Under the pieces are notes generated by a model, which did not search any database, was not told the origin of the DNA, and saw only the letters and a program-made list of their open reading frames with translations. This document shows, in pieces, positions 25,993 through 33,831 of a DNA stretch of 33,831 nucleotides (the stretch's first letter is position 1; each line of letters begins with the position of its first letter). The stretch comes from an uncultured Chloroflexota bacterium. Lineage in GTDB: Bacteria; Chloroflexota; Limnocylindria; Limnocylindrales; CSP1-4. The position numbers and the translations under genes are program-made. The DNA is taken from contig CAIYQJ010000206.1 of the NCBI GenBank assembly GCA_903928275.1, positions 1 to 33,831 on the forward strand, read 5' to 3'.

Positions 25993-27653
25993 GGGGCGTC
26001 CTCCGGCGCATCGCCGCCCGCGGGCGGCGCCGAGGCGGATGACGGGCCGCCGACCGCGGATGTGGCCGCAGCCGCGATCGACGCGGCCACGGCCGCATCC
26101 GCCGCCGTCCCGGTCGCGACGGCCTCGGCGGCGACGACCTCCGGCATCTCGACGTCGGCGCGGAGGTTGTAGGCCGCCCGCAGGAGGGTGGGCTCGTCGG
26201 CGTCGGCCGCCGCGATCTCGGCGACCACGCGGCCGCCGAAGATGACGATCGCGCGGTCGCAGACGAGCTGGACCTCCTTCAGCTCCGACGTGTACAGCAG
26301 GACGGCGGCACCCGCCTCCGCGAGATCACGGAGCAGCACGTAGATCTGGCTCTTCGTCCTGATGTCGATCCCGCGCGTGGGATCGAAGCAGAGCATGGTC
26401 TTGACGCCGCCGGCCACCCAGCGCGCGATCGTCACCTTCTGCTGGTTGCCGCCGGAGAGCCGCCGGACCTCGCCGTGCGCGCGCGTGTCGATCTGCAGCG
26501 TGGCGATCGCCGTGTCGACTTTGCGGTTCTCCTCGCCGGCGTCGATCAGCCCCCACGCGCGGAGCCGCGTGATGAAGGGCAGCGCGATGTTCTCACGCAC
26601 GGAGCGCTGCATGAGGAGCGCCTCGGCGCGGTCTGCCGCGATGTACACGAGGCCGGCCCGGATCGCGTCTGCCGGGTGGCGGAACGACGCGGCATTCCCA
26701 TCCACGAGCAGCTCGCCGCCGCTCGGGCGCTCGGACCCGGCGAGCACGTCGAAGAGCTCGTCCTGTCCCTGGCCCTCGAGGGCCACGACGCCAAGGACCT
26801 CGCCCGCGAACAGCTCGAAGCTCGCGTCGTGGAGCCTGGCGCCGGACGCGAGCGAGCGCGCCGCGACCCGGGGCTTCACGTCGGCCACGCGCGCGCGCGC
26901 GGCCCCGGCGGCACCGGTCCGTGCCGCGATCCCCGACGCGGCCTCGCCGAGCATGTGCTCGACGATCTGCTGCTCGGAGCCCTCGGTCACGTCCACGACG
27001 CCGACCGTCTCGCCCTCGCGGAGCACGGTCGCGCGGTCGCAGACCGCGGCGATCTCGATCAGGCGATGCGAGATGAAGATGACGGAGCTGTCGCCGCCGC
27101 GGCGCCGGCCGACGACCTCCAGGACCCGCTCCGTGAGGTTCGCGGGGAGCGCGGCGGTCATCTCGTCGAGCATGAGCACGTCCGGCTCGCTGGCCAGGGC
27201 ACGGGCGAGGTCCACGATCCGGAGCGAGGCCAGCGGCACGTGCCGCGCCATGCTCGACAGGTCGAGGCCCTCGAGACCGAGCTGGGCCAGCCAGTGGCGG
27301 AACGGCTCGATCGGCGTCTCGGTGAGGCGGAGGTTGGAGCGGATGTCCAGGTCCGGGATGAGCGCCGGCTCCTGGTAGACCGAGACCAGGCCGCCGTGGC
27401 GGGCCTCCGCGGGAGAGTGGACCGTGCGCTCGCGGCCGCGGACGGCGATGGTGCCGCCATCGGGCCGGACGGCGCCGGTCAGGATCTTGACGAGGGTGCT
27501 CTTGCCGGCGCCGTTGGCGCCCATGAGGGCGTGGACCTCGCCGGGGCGGACTGCCAGGGATGCGTCCTTGAGCGCGACCACGGCGCCGTACGTCTTCGAG
27601 ATGCCCGATGCCTCGAGCAGGAGGCCGGTGGCGGTGCTGGCGATTGAGGTCAT
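25989..27653 (-). CDS. Sugar ABC transporter ATP-binding protein, tandem NBDs (RbsA-like)
   Basis: MGANGAGKSTLVKILTGAVRPDGG (NBD1 Walker A), VLMLDEMTAALP, RRLSGGNQQKVTIARWVAGGVKTMLCFDPTRGIDIRTK (NBD2). Ala-rich C-terminal tail. Confidence 0.92.
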   Translation of the reverse strand: MTSIASTATGLLLEASGISKTYGAVVALKDASLAVRPGEVHALMGANGAGKSTLVKILTGAVRPDGGTIAVRGRERTVHSPAEARHGGLVSVYQEPALIPDLDIRSNLRLTETPIEPFRHWLAQLGLEGLDLSSMARHVPLASLRIVDLARALASEPDVLMLDEMTAALPANLTERVLEVVGRRRGGDSSVIFISHRLIEIAAVCDRATVLREGETVGVVDVTEGSEQQIVEHMLGEAASGIAARTGAAGAARARVADVKPRVAARSLASGARLHDASFELFAGEVLGVVALEGQGQDELFDVLAGSERPSGGELLVDGNAASFRHPADAIRAGLVYIAADRAEALLMQRSVRENIALPFITRLRAWGLIDAGEENRKVDTAIATLQIDTRAHGEVRRLSGGNQQKVTIARWVAGGVKTMLCFDPTRGIDIRTKSQIYVLLRDLAEAGAAVLLYTSELKEVQLVCDRAIVIFGGRVVAEIAAADADEPTLLRAAYNLRADVEMPEVVAAEAVATGTAADAAVAASIAAAATSAVGGPSSASAPPAGGDAPEDAP

Positions 27654-27676
27654 CGGTCCTGTCGGTGGAGAGGGGG

Positions 27677-27710
27677 CGCGGGGGATGCCGGCGAGCCGGC
27701 ATCCCCCGCG
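27677..27710. terminator. Strong intercistronic hairpin between substrate-binding protein and ATPase genes
   Basis: CGCGGGGGATGCCGGC-GA-GCCGGCATCCCCCGCG: perfect inverted repeat, 16 bp per arm (innermost pair must open for a real loop). Confidence 0.65.
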
Positions 27711-27731
27711 TTGGTCACGCGCGGGTGAGGT

Positions 27732-28946
27732 CTACTCGCCGGGGCCCTTGCAGGCGACGGCCTGTGCAGGGGTGAAGGTGGTCCAGTCCGGGATCTGGAT
27801 GCCGAGCGGCCACGTGGGGTTGAGCCCCGGGACCGTCTGCCAGGAGGTGAGCGTCGCCTTGCCGGCGTCCGTCACGTTCTCGGCGAGGATCGGCTTCAGG
27901 AGGATGGTGTTGGGCTGGCTGGCGGTCGGGTCGGCCGTGGGGGTCTGGCCGTTGAGGAGCTTGAGCGCCATGTTGACGCCCGCGCCGCCGACGGCGGCGG
28001 TGTTCGTGACCGCGGCGCCCTTGAGGCCCGGGTAGTTGGTCGGATCGAGGAGCTGCTTGACGAAGGCGCCCAGGTCGGCGCCGACGATCGGCACGTACTT
28101 CTTGCCCGAGGCCTTGATCGCGTCGACGATCATGGAGTCCATGCCGGACGTCCAGATGCCCTGGGTGTTGTCGTACTGGCCGCTGGCGATCCAGTCGTTG
28201 ATGAGCTTGGTGGCGGTGGCCGGATCCCAGCCGGTGGCGACGCCGTCGGCGTTCGGGAGGACCTTGATGCCCGGGTACTCGGCGAGGGCCTTCTTGAAGC
28301 CCTTGTCGCGGTCCGTGTCGGCCGGGTGGCCGGCGAGCCCGCGCATGTAGTAGACGTTGCCCTTGCCGCCCATCTGCTCGAACAGCCACTTGGCGCCCAG
28401 GTACGCGTACTCGATCTGGTTGTTGTACAGGTTCCAGGTGTTCGGGTCGGTCACGTACGCGTCGACCGCGATGGTCTTGATCCCGGCGGCGGCCGCCTCG
28501 GCGAGGGCGGGGTTGAGGGCCTTCGGATCGTTCGGGTTGAAGACGATCGCGTTCACGCCCTTGGCGATGAGGTCGCGGATGTCCTGGAGCTGGCCGGCCG
28601 CGTCCGTGTTGCGGCTGGTCATCGTGAGGCCGGAGACCTGGCCGGACGCGAGAGCCTCTGCCTTCGCGGTGCACATCTGCTCTTCGCGGAAGCCGTTGCC
28701 GACGCCGCCGCCGTTGGAGTACCCGATGGTGAACATCGCCGCCGCGGACGGGGCCGCAGTCGCGGGCGCCGCGGTGACGGGGGCCGCGGTGACGGGGGCC
28801 GCAGTGACGGGGGCCGCAGTGGCAGGCGCCGCGGTGGCCGGGGCCGGAGTGGCCGGGGCCGTCGTCGCGGAGCTGCTGCACGCGGCAACGAGGACCGCGA
28901 TCGCGCCGATGGCGATCAGGCCTCGAGCCTTACCCAGGTGCTTCAT
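27732..28946 (-). CDS. Sugar ABC transporter periplasmic substrate-binding lipoprotein (ribose-type)
   Basis: MKHLGKARGLIAIGAIAVLVAACSSSATTAPATPAP (lipobox VAAC), then periplasmic-binding-protein fold FTIGYSNGGGVGNGFREEQMCTAKAEAL...LIAKGVNAIVFNPNDPKALNPALAEAAAAGIKTIAVDAYV. RBS AGAGGAGA upstream. Confidence 0.92.
   Translation of the reverse strand: MKHLGKARGLIAIGAIAVLVAACSSSATTAPATPAPATAAPATAAPVTAAPVTAAPVTAAPATAAPSAAAMFTIGYSNGGGVGNGFREEQMCTAKAEALASGQVSGLTMTSRNTDAAGQLQDIRDLIAKGVNAIVFNPNDPKALNPALAEAAAAGIKTIAVDAYVTDPNTWNLYNNQIEYAYLGAKWLFEQMGGKGNVYYMRGLAGHPADTDRDKGFKKALAEYPGIKVLPNADGVATGWDPATATKLINDWIASGQYDNTQGIWTSGMDSMIVDAIKASGKKYVPIVGADLGAFVKQLLDPTNYPGLKGAAVTNTAAVGGAGVNMALKLLNGQTPTADPTASQPNTILLKPILAENVTDAGKATLTSWQTVPGLNPTWPLGIQIPDWTTFTPAQAVACKGPGE
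28753..28857. repeat. In-frame 15-bp tandem repeat (7 units) encoding the (TAAPV/A) linker of the binding lipoprotein
   Basis: Units of GCCGCRGTGACGGGG type repeat every 15 bp, e.g. GCCGCGGTGACGGGG at 28768-28782 and 28783-28797. Peptide ATAAPATAAPVTAAPVTAAPVTAAPATAAP. Confidence 0.85.
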
Positions 28947-29037
28947 GAACTCGTCTCCTCTTGTGCGCCGATCGCCCACTCCCCCCGGGAGCGCCGGTCA
29001 AGCATTGCCGTATCGAAACCGCTCGGTCCTCGCTTCG

Positions 29038-29835
29038 TCATCCTCCTCCTGACTGGTCGATCGCACGGGCGAGTCGTCGCGAGTGCTCTCGGTAGGCTTC
29101 GTCGAACAGCGCCCGGGACCGCTCGGCCCCCACCGCGCTCGCGCGAGCGAGCACCGGGGGCATCGCTCCCTCCTTCACGAGCAGCTCCGCGGTCCGGACT
29201 TTGATGGCATTGACGATGGCAACGGCTCCGACGGTGGAACCCGGCCCCACCGGGGTGTCGAGCCCGGCGAGCGTGACCATGGCGTCCGCGGCGGGGCTGC
29301 AGACGTCGAGGACGAGGTCGGCCACCTCGAGGAGCCTCTGGCCGGCAGCGGGCTCCGGCTCCGCCGAAAGCGATTGTGCCACCGAGGTGACCGCGATGAC
29401 ACGTAGCCCGCGTGCGCTGGCGCCCCGGGCCATCTCCACGGGCACGGCCGTCAGGCCGCTGGCGGAGAAGATCATCATCACGTCGTGCGCCCCGAACCGG
29501 AAGTTCGACAGGATCACCTCCGCGAGCCCCGGCACGCGCTCGATGAACATCGCCTGGCGCTGGCCGTTCGTCCCCACGACCTGCGTGTGGAACGTCATCG
29601 ACAGCTCGACGATGGGGTTGAACCCCGGGTAGGACCCGTAGCGCGGGAACATCTCCTCGACCGGGATGCGGGAGTGCCCGGTCCCGAAGAGGTGGACGAG
29701 GCCGTCCGCGGCGATCGCCTCGGCGCACCAGCGGCTGGCGGTCTCGATCCCCTCGGCCTGCGACTCGGCGACGCGCGCGAGGACCATGGCAGCTTCATGC
29801 AGCCAGGTCCCGGCGGCCGTCGAGGTCGCTGTCAC
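29038..29835 (-). CDS. SIS-domain sugar isomerase-like protein
   Basis: DGLVHLFGTGHSRIPVEEMFPRYGSYPGFNPIVE...HDVMMIFSASGLTAVPVEMARGASARGLRVIAVTSVAQS: SIS-domain sugar isomerase pattern. Confidence 0.85.
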   Translation of the reverse strand: MTATSTAAGTWLHEAAMVLARVAESQAEGIETASRWCAEAIAADGLVHLFGTGHSRIPVEEMFPRYGSYPGFNPIVELSMTFHTQVVGTNGQRQAMFIERVPGLAEVILSNFRFGAHDVMMIFSASGLTAVPVEMARGASARGLRVIAVTSVAQSLSAEPEPAAGQRLLEVADLVLDVCSPAADAMVTLAGLDTPVGPGSTVGAVAIVNAIKVRTAELLVKEGAMPPVLARASAVGAERSRALFDEAYREHSRRLARAIDQSGGG

Positions 29836-30893
29836 GACGCGGCGGCCCGCGGGGTGTCGTCGGGGACGATGGCCTCCCAGTGCCCGCTCCGGATGGAGCG
29901 GTACGCCGCGTCGAGGATCGCGTTCACGACGTAGCCGTCGCGGAACGTCTCGCGCGGCTCACGTCCGTCGCGGAAGGCCGAGACCACGTCGGCCATCATG
30001 AGGTCGTGGCCGTGGACGCGGACCTCGTCCGGCACGGGGAAGACCCAGCCGGTCTCCGCGTCCGCCTTCTCGACGAGGTATCCGGCGGGCCGCTCGATGA
30101 AGGCCTTCAGCGAGCCCACGGCAAGGTCCTCGACCATCCGCCCGGCGTCGCCATAGACCTCGAAGCGACCCTCGAGCCCACCCTTCGACGACCACGAGAC
30201 GTCGCAGGTGGCCGCCCGGCCGTCCTCGAACCGGACGACCATGATCGCGTTGTCCTCGCCCGTGGTCTTCGCGCCGTGGACGAGGGTGTCGCCCCAGGCG
30301 AAGGCGTCGCGGGCCGCGAGGTCCTTGCCGAAGAGGTAGCGGGCGCACTCGATCCCGTGCGAGGCCATGTCGAGGAGCGCCCCGCCGCCCGCCAGCTCCG
30401 CGTCCCAGAAGTGCGATGCGTGCGGGCCGCTGTGGCCCTCCCGCGCGCGGAACGTGGTGACGCGGCCGATCGCGCCCGCCTCGATCATCTCGCGCATCCG
30501 GATCATGTCCGGGTTGAACACGATGTTCTCGAGGTACGCGTGGAAGACGCCCGCGTCCGTCACCGCGCGCAGCATGTCCGACGCCTCGTCCGCGGTGCGG
30601 CCGAGCGGCTTCGTGCAGGCGACGGCCTTGCCGGCGGCCGCGGCGGCGAGGACCGCCTCGCGGTGGAGGTGGTTCGGCAGAGAGACGACGACGAGGTCCA
30701 CGTCGGGGTCCGCGCAGACCTCCGCGACCGACGCGTACGGACGGGAGTCGAAGCGGGCGGCGAACGCTGCGCGTCGCGTCGCGTCCATGTCGCAGTGCGC
30801 GACGACCCGAGCCCCGGGGACGTAGCGCATGCCGAGCGCGTGGAACTCGCCGATGAAGCCCGCGCCGAGCATCCCCACGCCGACGTCCCGCAT
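29832..30893 (-). CDS. Gfo/Idh/MocA-family oxidoreductase
   Basis: VGVGMLGAGFIGEFHALGMRYVPGARVVAHCD, VDLVVVSLPNHLHREAVLAAAAAGKAVACTKPLGRTADEA. 4-nt overlap with the SIS gene start. Confidence 0.92.
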   Translation of the reverse strand: MRDVGVGMLGAGFIGEFHALGMRYVPGARVVAHCDMDATRRAAFAARFDSRPYASVAEVCADPDVDLVVVSLPNHLHREAVLAAAAAGKAVACTKPLGRTADEASDMLRAVTDAGVFHAYLENIVFNPDMIRMREMIEAGAIGRVTTFRAREGHSGPHASHFWDAELAGGGALLDMASHGIECARYLFGKDLAARDAFAWGDTLVHGAKTTGEDNAIMVVRFEDGRAATCDVSWSSKGGLEGRFEVYGDAGRMVEDLAVGSLKAFIERPAGYLVEKADAETGWVFPVPDEVRVHGHDLMMADVVSAFRDGREPRETFRDGYVVNAILDAAYRSIRSGHWEAIVPDDTPRAAAS

Positions 30894-31633
30894 CAGTAGC
30901 CGCCCGTCTCGGCCGTGGCGGCGGCAGCGGCGGCGGTCCCCGCCTTGCGGGCGCGGAAGTCGAGGATGATCGTCTCGGTCGCCGTGGCCCCGATCCGCGT
31001 CACGCCGAGGTCCATGACCGCGAGCAGCGCGTCCAGGGTGCGGACGCCGCCCGCTGCCTTGACGCCGATGTACGGCGGGGTGTTCGCCCGCATGAGGCGC
31101 AGGTCGTCGTGCGTGGCCCCGGACGGCGCGAAGCCCGTGCTCGTCTTGACGAAGTCGCCGCCGGCGACCGTCGTGAGGTGGCATGCGCGGATCTTCTCGT
31201 CGTCGGTGAGATACGCGTTCTCGAAGATCACCTTGACGATGGCGCCGGCCGCATGTCCGACCTCGACCACCGCGCGGATGTCGGACTCCACGTCCGCGTC
31301 GCGGCCCGACTTCAGCGCCGCGATCTGGATCACCATGTCGAGCTCGGTGGCCCCGTCGGCGAGGGCTTGCCTGGCCTCGAAGACCTTCGTCTCGGTCCGG
31401 TGGTTGCCGTGCGGGAAGCCGACGGTCGTCCCCACGGCCACATCCGTGCCGGCGAGGATGGCCTTCGCCCGCCGCACGTCCGCGGGCCGGCAGCAGACGG
31501 ACGCGACGTCGTACTTCGCCGCCAGCCGGCAGCCGTCCTCGACGAACGCGTCGTCGAGCTCGGGCCGGAGGAGCGAGTGGTCGATCGTCTTCGCGATGTC
31601 GCGCTCGGTGAGGTCGTCGATGGAGAGTGTCAT
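30893..31633 (-). CDS. deoC: Deoxyribose-phosphate aldolase / DeoC-family aldolase
   Basis: IAKTIDHSLLRPELDDAFVEDGC, TTVGFPHGNHRTETKVFEARQALADGATELDMVI, IVKVIFENAYLTDDEK, GGDFVKTSTGFAPSGAT, IGVKAAGGVRT: DeoC motifs including Schiff-base Lys. Confidence 0.88.
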   Translation of the reverse strand: MTLSIDDLTERDIAKTIDHSLLRPELDDAFVEDGCRLAAKYDVASVCCRPADVRRAKAILAGTDVAVGTTVGFPHGNHRTETKVFEARQALADGATELDMVIQIAALKSGRDADVESDIRAVVEVGHAAGAIVKVIFENAYLTDDEKIRACHLTTVAGGDFVKTSTGFAPSGATHDDLRLMRANTPPYIGVKAAGGVRTLDALLAVMDLGVTRIGATATETIILDFRARKAGTAAAAAATAETGGY

Positions 31634-31654
31634 GGGAGCTCCTGCGCGGGTGCG

Positions 31655-32569
31655 CTACTTGCAGTACGGCCGGAGCACGTCCCTGGCGATCAGGAAGCCC
31701 TGCTTGACCTTCTCGTCCGTGCCCTCGAACCGCCGGTCCTCGTGCTCGATGATGCAGTCGCCCGCGAACCCGGAACGGTACAGCTCGCTGAAGACGACGG
31801 ACCAGTCGACGTCGCCGAGACCCGGGATCCGCGGGATCTGCCAGCCCATGCCCATCGAGAAGACGCCGCGCTCGTAGAGGCCGTCCGCGTCGATCATGAG
31901 GTCCTTGGCCTGGAAGTGGAGGACATGCGGCCCGAACTCCTTGAGGAAGCGGCGCATGTCGATCATCTGGAGCACGAGGTGGCTGGGGTCGAAGTTGAGC
32001 CCGATGGTGCCGCCCCACTCCTCCAGGATCCGGCGCCACATCCGCGGCGTCGTGGCGATGTTGTGCCCGCCCGGCCACTCGTCGTCGCTGAAGAGCATCG
32101 GGCAGTTCTCGAGCGTGATCATCCGGCCGTGGTCGCCGGCGAACCGGACGATGTCCGGCCAGACGCGGAGCGCCTCTTCCCAGTTCTGGTCCTGGGTCCT
32201 GGACGCGTCGCCGCCCATGAACGTGTTGACCAGCGGGACGTCCATCTTCTCGGCTGCTGTGATCACGTGCTTCAGGTGGCCGATCACCTGCTCCCGGTGC
32301 GCCGGATCCGGGTGCAGCGGGTTCGGGTAGAAGCCGAGGCCGGAGATCGACAACCCCTTCGACGCGAGCTCCTCGCGGATCTCCGTCGCCCGGGAGGCCG
32401 AGAGGTTCGCGACGTCGATGTGGCTCGTCCCGGCGTACCGGCGGGTGGGGCCGGCCGCCTGCGGCCAGCAGGCGATCTCGAGGACCTCGAAGCCCGCGCC
32501 GACGGCCCAGTCCGCGACCTCGGTGAGCGGCGTGGCGGGGAACGGGGCGGTCAGGAAGCCGAGCTTCAT
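31655..32569 (-). CDS. Sugar phosphate isomerase/epimerase (xylose-isomerase-like TIM barrel)
   Basis: MKLGFLTAPFPATPLTEVADWAVGAGFEVLEIACWP...ISGLGFYPNPLHPDPAHRE...GLNFDPSHLVLQMIDMRRFLKEFGPHVLHFQAKD...DCIIEHEDRRF. Confidence 0.9.
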   Translation of the reverse strand: MKLGFLTAPFPATPLTEVADWAVGAGFEVLEIACWPQAAGPTRRYAGTSHIDVANLSASRATEIREELASKGLSISGLGFYPNPLHPDPAHREQVIGHLKHVITAAEKMDVPLVNTFMGGDASRTQDQNWEEALRVWPDIVRFAGDHGRMITLENCPMLFSDDEWPGGHNIATTPRMWRRILEEWGGTIGLNFDPSHLVLQMIDMRRFLKEFGPHVLHFQAKDLMIDADGLYERGVFSMGMGWQIPRIPGLGDVDWSVVFSELYRSGFAGDCIIEHEDRRFEGTDEKVKQGFLIARDVLRPYCK

Positions 32570-32612
32570 CGCGGCAGCTCCTCCGGTGCGCATGGATCGG
32601 GGTGACGGGTGG

Positions 32613-33773
32613 TCATCTGGGACGGGCCACGTCGACCCAGCGGCCGGTCCGGGAGCTCTGCAGGACGGCGTCGCCGACCAGCATCTCCTCGTGACCGTCG
32701 GCGAAGGAAGCGTAGCGCCGGTCCGGCGATGGCCTCCCGGCGGCGACGTCATCGTAGACCGCGGTGAAGACGGCACCGAACGTGTCGGCGAAGCCCTCCA
32801 CGTGCCCGCCGGGAAGGCGCGCGGCCGCGATCCCGTCGGCGTTCATGAGCGCTGGGTTCCGGAGCAGGAGCTCGTTGGGCCGGTCACGGTGGCCGATCCA
32901 CAGCTGGTCGGGCTGCTCGGAGTCCCACGCGACCGCCGAGGCGGAGCCGTCGACCTGGTACGCGAGGCTGTTCTTGCGGCCGGGGCTCAGCTGCGAGATC
33001 GCCACGCTGCCGCGCGCGCCGCCCCCGAAGCGCAGGAGGATCGTGGCCGCGTCCTCCGTGTGGATCTCGACGGGAACGGCGCCGGTCGCCCGCTCGGTGC
33101 TGAAGGTGATGACGGGGCCGGCCGGCTTCAGACGGACGGGGATGAACGTCGTGAGGTCGGCCATGACCGACTCGACCCGCAACCCGGTCACGAAGCTCGT
33201 GAGGTCGAGCCAGTGGGAGCCGATGTCCCCGACCGCCCGGAGCACGCCGCCCTGGTCCTTCTCGAGGCGCCAGTTCCAGTCGGTGTCGTACAGGAGCCAG
33301 TCCTGGAAGTAGCGGCCGGTGACCAGGCGGACGTCCCCGATCCCGCCGTCGCGGACGAGGGAGGCCACGTGCTGGTTGAGCGGGTAGAACCGGATGTTGA
33401 AGTTCACCGCGTTCACGAGGCCCGACGCTGCAGCGAGGGCGACGAGCTCCGCCGACTCGTCGGAGGTCATCGCGAGAGGCTTCTCGCACACGACGTGGCG
33501 ACCAGCGGCGAGGATCGCCTTGACCTGCGGGTGGTGGAGCTCGTTGGGGGAGGTGACGTGGACGACCTGCACGGCATCGTCGGCGAGGAGCTCGGCGAGG
33601 TCCGTGTAGGCCCTGGACAGGCCGAGAGCCGCGGCCCGCTGCGACCCGAGCTCCGGCGAGGACTCGAGGAGCCCGGTGACGCGGACGCCGATCCGGCGGA
33701 GCGCCTCGACGTGCACGGTCCCGATGAACCCACTGCCGATGACGGCGGTGCCGATCTCGTTACGTCGCGCCAT
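32613..33773 (-). CDS. Gfo/Idh/MocA-family oxidoreductase
   Basis: Start [43 protein letters not shown]...[47 protein letters not shown]. Alternative start at 33785. Confidence 0.92.
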   Translation of the reverse strand: MARRNEIGTAVIGSGFIGTVHVEALRRIGVRVTGLLESSPELGSQRAAALGLSRAYTDLAELLADDAVQVVHVTSPNELHHPQVKAILAAGRHVVCEKPLAMTSDESAELVALAAASGLVNAVNFNIRFYPLNQHVASLVRDGGIGDVRLVTGRYFQDWLLYDTDWNWRLEKDQGGVLRAVGDIGSHWLDLTSFVTGLRVESVMADLTTFIPVRLKPAGPVITFSTERATGAVPVEIHTEDAATILLRFGGGARGSVAISQLSPGRKNSLAYQVDGSASAVAWDSEQPDQLWIGHRDRPNELLLRNPALMNADGIAAARLPGGHVEGFADTFGAVFTAVYDDVAAGRPSPDRRYASFADGHEEMLVGDAVLQSSRTGRWVDVARPR

Positions 33774-33831
33774 GGGCGGGGGCATCCTCCGGTCCGGGTC
33801 ATGTGGGCAGTGCACCGCTCATCCTACTTCG

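Noticed and set aside
28753-28857. Tandem repeat as a CRISPR array
   Set aside because: Contiguous 15-bp units without unique spacers, and in frame as a lipoprotein linker.
33774-33831. Promoter for the minus-strand sugar operon (TAGGAT near 33824 on the minus strand)
   Set aside because: A single -10-like hexamer with no -35 inside the window; not enough support to call.

Overview
High-GC bacterial window, possibly Chloroflexota- or Actinobacteria-like (low confidence). It is packed with catabolic and transport genes. I found no rRNA, tRNA, CRISPR array or mobile element. Left edge, minus strand: 3'-truncated methylmalonate-semialdehyde dehydrogenase and a transaldolase-family protein. About 1.9-15.0 kb, plus strand: a run containing a DUF1097-like membrane protein, a PEP-utilizer swivel-His protein with no ATP-grasp domain, a GntR/FCD regulator overlapping an HPr-kinase-like P-loop protein, a three-subunit molybdenum hydroxylase (M/S/L), a cyclase-family hydrolase, a Tm-1-like (UPF0261) protein, a PEP-hydrolase-like TIM barrel, a PPP-type phosphoesterase and a second transaldolase-family paralogue. 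15.0-18.0 kb, minus strand: AraC regulator, GNAT protein and URO-D-family protein, divergent from a 2,4-dienoyl-CoA-reductase-type flavoenzyme (18.1-20.3 kb, plus). 20.4-33.8 kb, minus strand: a near-continuous sugar/amino-sugar operon with Gfo/Idh/MocA oxidoreductases, TIM-barrel epimerase, DeoC-like aldolase, SIS isomerase, ribose-type ABC transporter, two ROK/ASKHA kinases and NagA. The strongest candidate for something undescribed is the GntR-linked module pairing an ATP-grasp-less PEP-utilizer protein with an HPr-kinase-like protein beside a molybdenum hydroxylase and a split Tm-1 pair. All family calls come from reading motifs by eye; no database search was run.
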